In this document: positions 5,512 through 5,848 of the stretch, one piece after another
Numbering within the stretch: position 1 is the stretch's first letter
Layout: each line of letters begins with the position of its first letter
Assembly (NCBI GenBank): GCA_016937315.1
Contig: JAFGWD010000160.1
Location: forward strand, 1 to 5,848
Length of the DNA stretch: 5,848 nucleotides
Direction of reading: 5' to 3'
Source: Rhodospirillaceae bacterium
GTDB taxonomy: Bacteria; Pseudomonadota; Alphaproteobacteria; Rhodospirillales; Rhodospirillaceae
Notes under the pieces: model-generated
Told to the model about the DNA's origin: nothing
Seen by the model: only the letters and a program-made list of their open reading frames with translations
The model's database searches: none
Program-made: the position numbers and the translations under genes

Positions 5512-5848
5512 TCAATAGATAGAAAACGGAAAATACTTCGCATTGATCTTGGCATACGTGCCATCCGCAACGATGTCCTTGATCGCCTTGTTGAACTTAT
5601 CACGCAAGTCCGTGTTGCCTTTGCGTAAAGCAATCCCAATCAAGTCGCCGTCGAACACCGGTGCCCCCTTAAACTCGAAATCCTTGCCGGTTTCCGAACG
5701 CAACCACTCGTAACTGACAAAAGCATCGGCAAGAATAGTCGTCACCCGACCCGCCGCCAGATCAAGATACGCATTTTCTTGCGTATCATAGAGCTTGATA
5801 TCTGCGCCAATGCGATTTTTTTCCAGCCAATCGCCGCTGATCGTTGCA
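5512..5848 (-). CDS. Family-3 amino-acid-binding periplasmic protein, C-terminal part (5' end beyond window)
   Basis: About 112 C-terminal residues are visible, running from the right edge to TGA at 5514-5512; position 5848 is an incomplete codon. The visible part starts ATISGDWLEKNRIGADIKLY and continues DTQENAYLDLAAGRVTTILA, which is the second lobe of HisJ/ArgT/LAO-type binding proteins. The end (LIGIALRKGNTDLRDKFNKA then DGTYAKINAKYFPFSIY) is the standard C-terminus of this family. The protein would capture an amino acid in the periplasm and deliver it to the two permeases. The signal peptide is outside the window. The GTG at 5745 is internal and not a start. Confidence 0.93.
   Translation of the reverse strand, partial: ATISGDWLEKNRIGADIKLYDTQENAYLDLAAGRVTTILADAFVSYEWLRSETGKDFEFKGAPVFDGDLIGIALRKGNTDLRDKFNKAIKDIVADGTYAKINAKYFPFSIY

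Noticed and set aside
5512..5745. Separate 77-aa gene starting at GTG 5745
   Set aside because: The same frame is open to the window edge, and the upstream residues (YDTQENAYLDLAAGR) are typical binding-protein sequence, so this GTG is internal.

Overview
All convincing genes in this 5.8 kb window lie on the minus strand, so biological order runs from right to left. Gene families, codon use and the moderately high GC suggest a Gram-negative proteobacterium. An alphaproteobacterium of the Rhodospirillales type fits best, but that is an inference from protein style and not a proof.

Right block (5848 to 4058): the 3' end of a polar amino-acid ABC transporter operon. It holds the C-terminal part of a family-3 solute-binding protein (truncated by the window edge), a strong 15-bp hairpin, and two HisQ/HisM-type permeases that overlap by one base. 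The ATPase gene is not downstream of the permeases, so it must lie upstream (off the right edge) or elsewhere.

Middle block (4057 to 2711): a 195-bp gap, a monocistronic-looking purC gene (SAICAR synthetase, 325 aa, long form), and a rho-independent terminator. The gap contains a doubtful small reading frame with a Tat-like signal sequence, a strong Shine-Dalgarno (SD) sequence without a normal start codon, a tandem heptamer and a candidate purC promoter.

Left block (2710 to 1): a tightly overlapping operon of four genes that leaves the window on the left. The order is a DUF134-type HTH regulator, a NifX-like (dinitrogenase Fe-Mo cofactor family) protein with a glycine-rich DUF5320-like N-terminus, and two tandem paralogous MinD/Mrp-type ATPases. 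Each ATPase carries a 2x[4Fe-4S] ferredoxin insert. This gene set resembles the anaerobe-associated orange-protein (ORP) / MTH1175 clusters known from Desulfovibrio and archaea. A reasonable model is that the two Fe-S ATPases load or reduce a metal cluster carried by the NifX-like protein, while the DUF134 protein controls the operon. Two near-identical 18-bp elements upstream of the DUF134 gene, one of them inside a dyad, are candidate operators.

The most interesting region is 1 to 2800: the metal-cofactor/MinD operon, its dual operator and its unusual gene overlaps. The rest is ordinary metabolism and transport, apart from the odd small frame between the transporter and purC.
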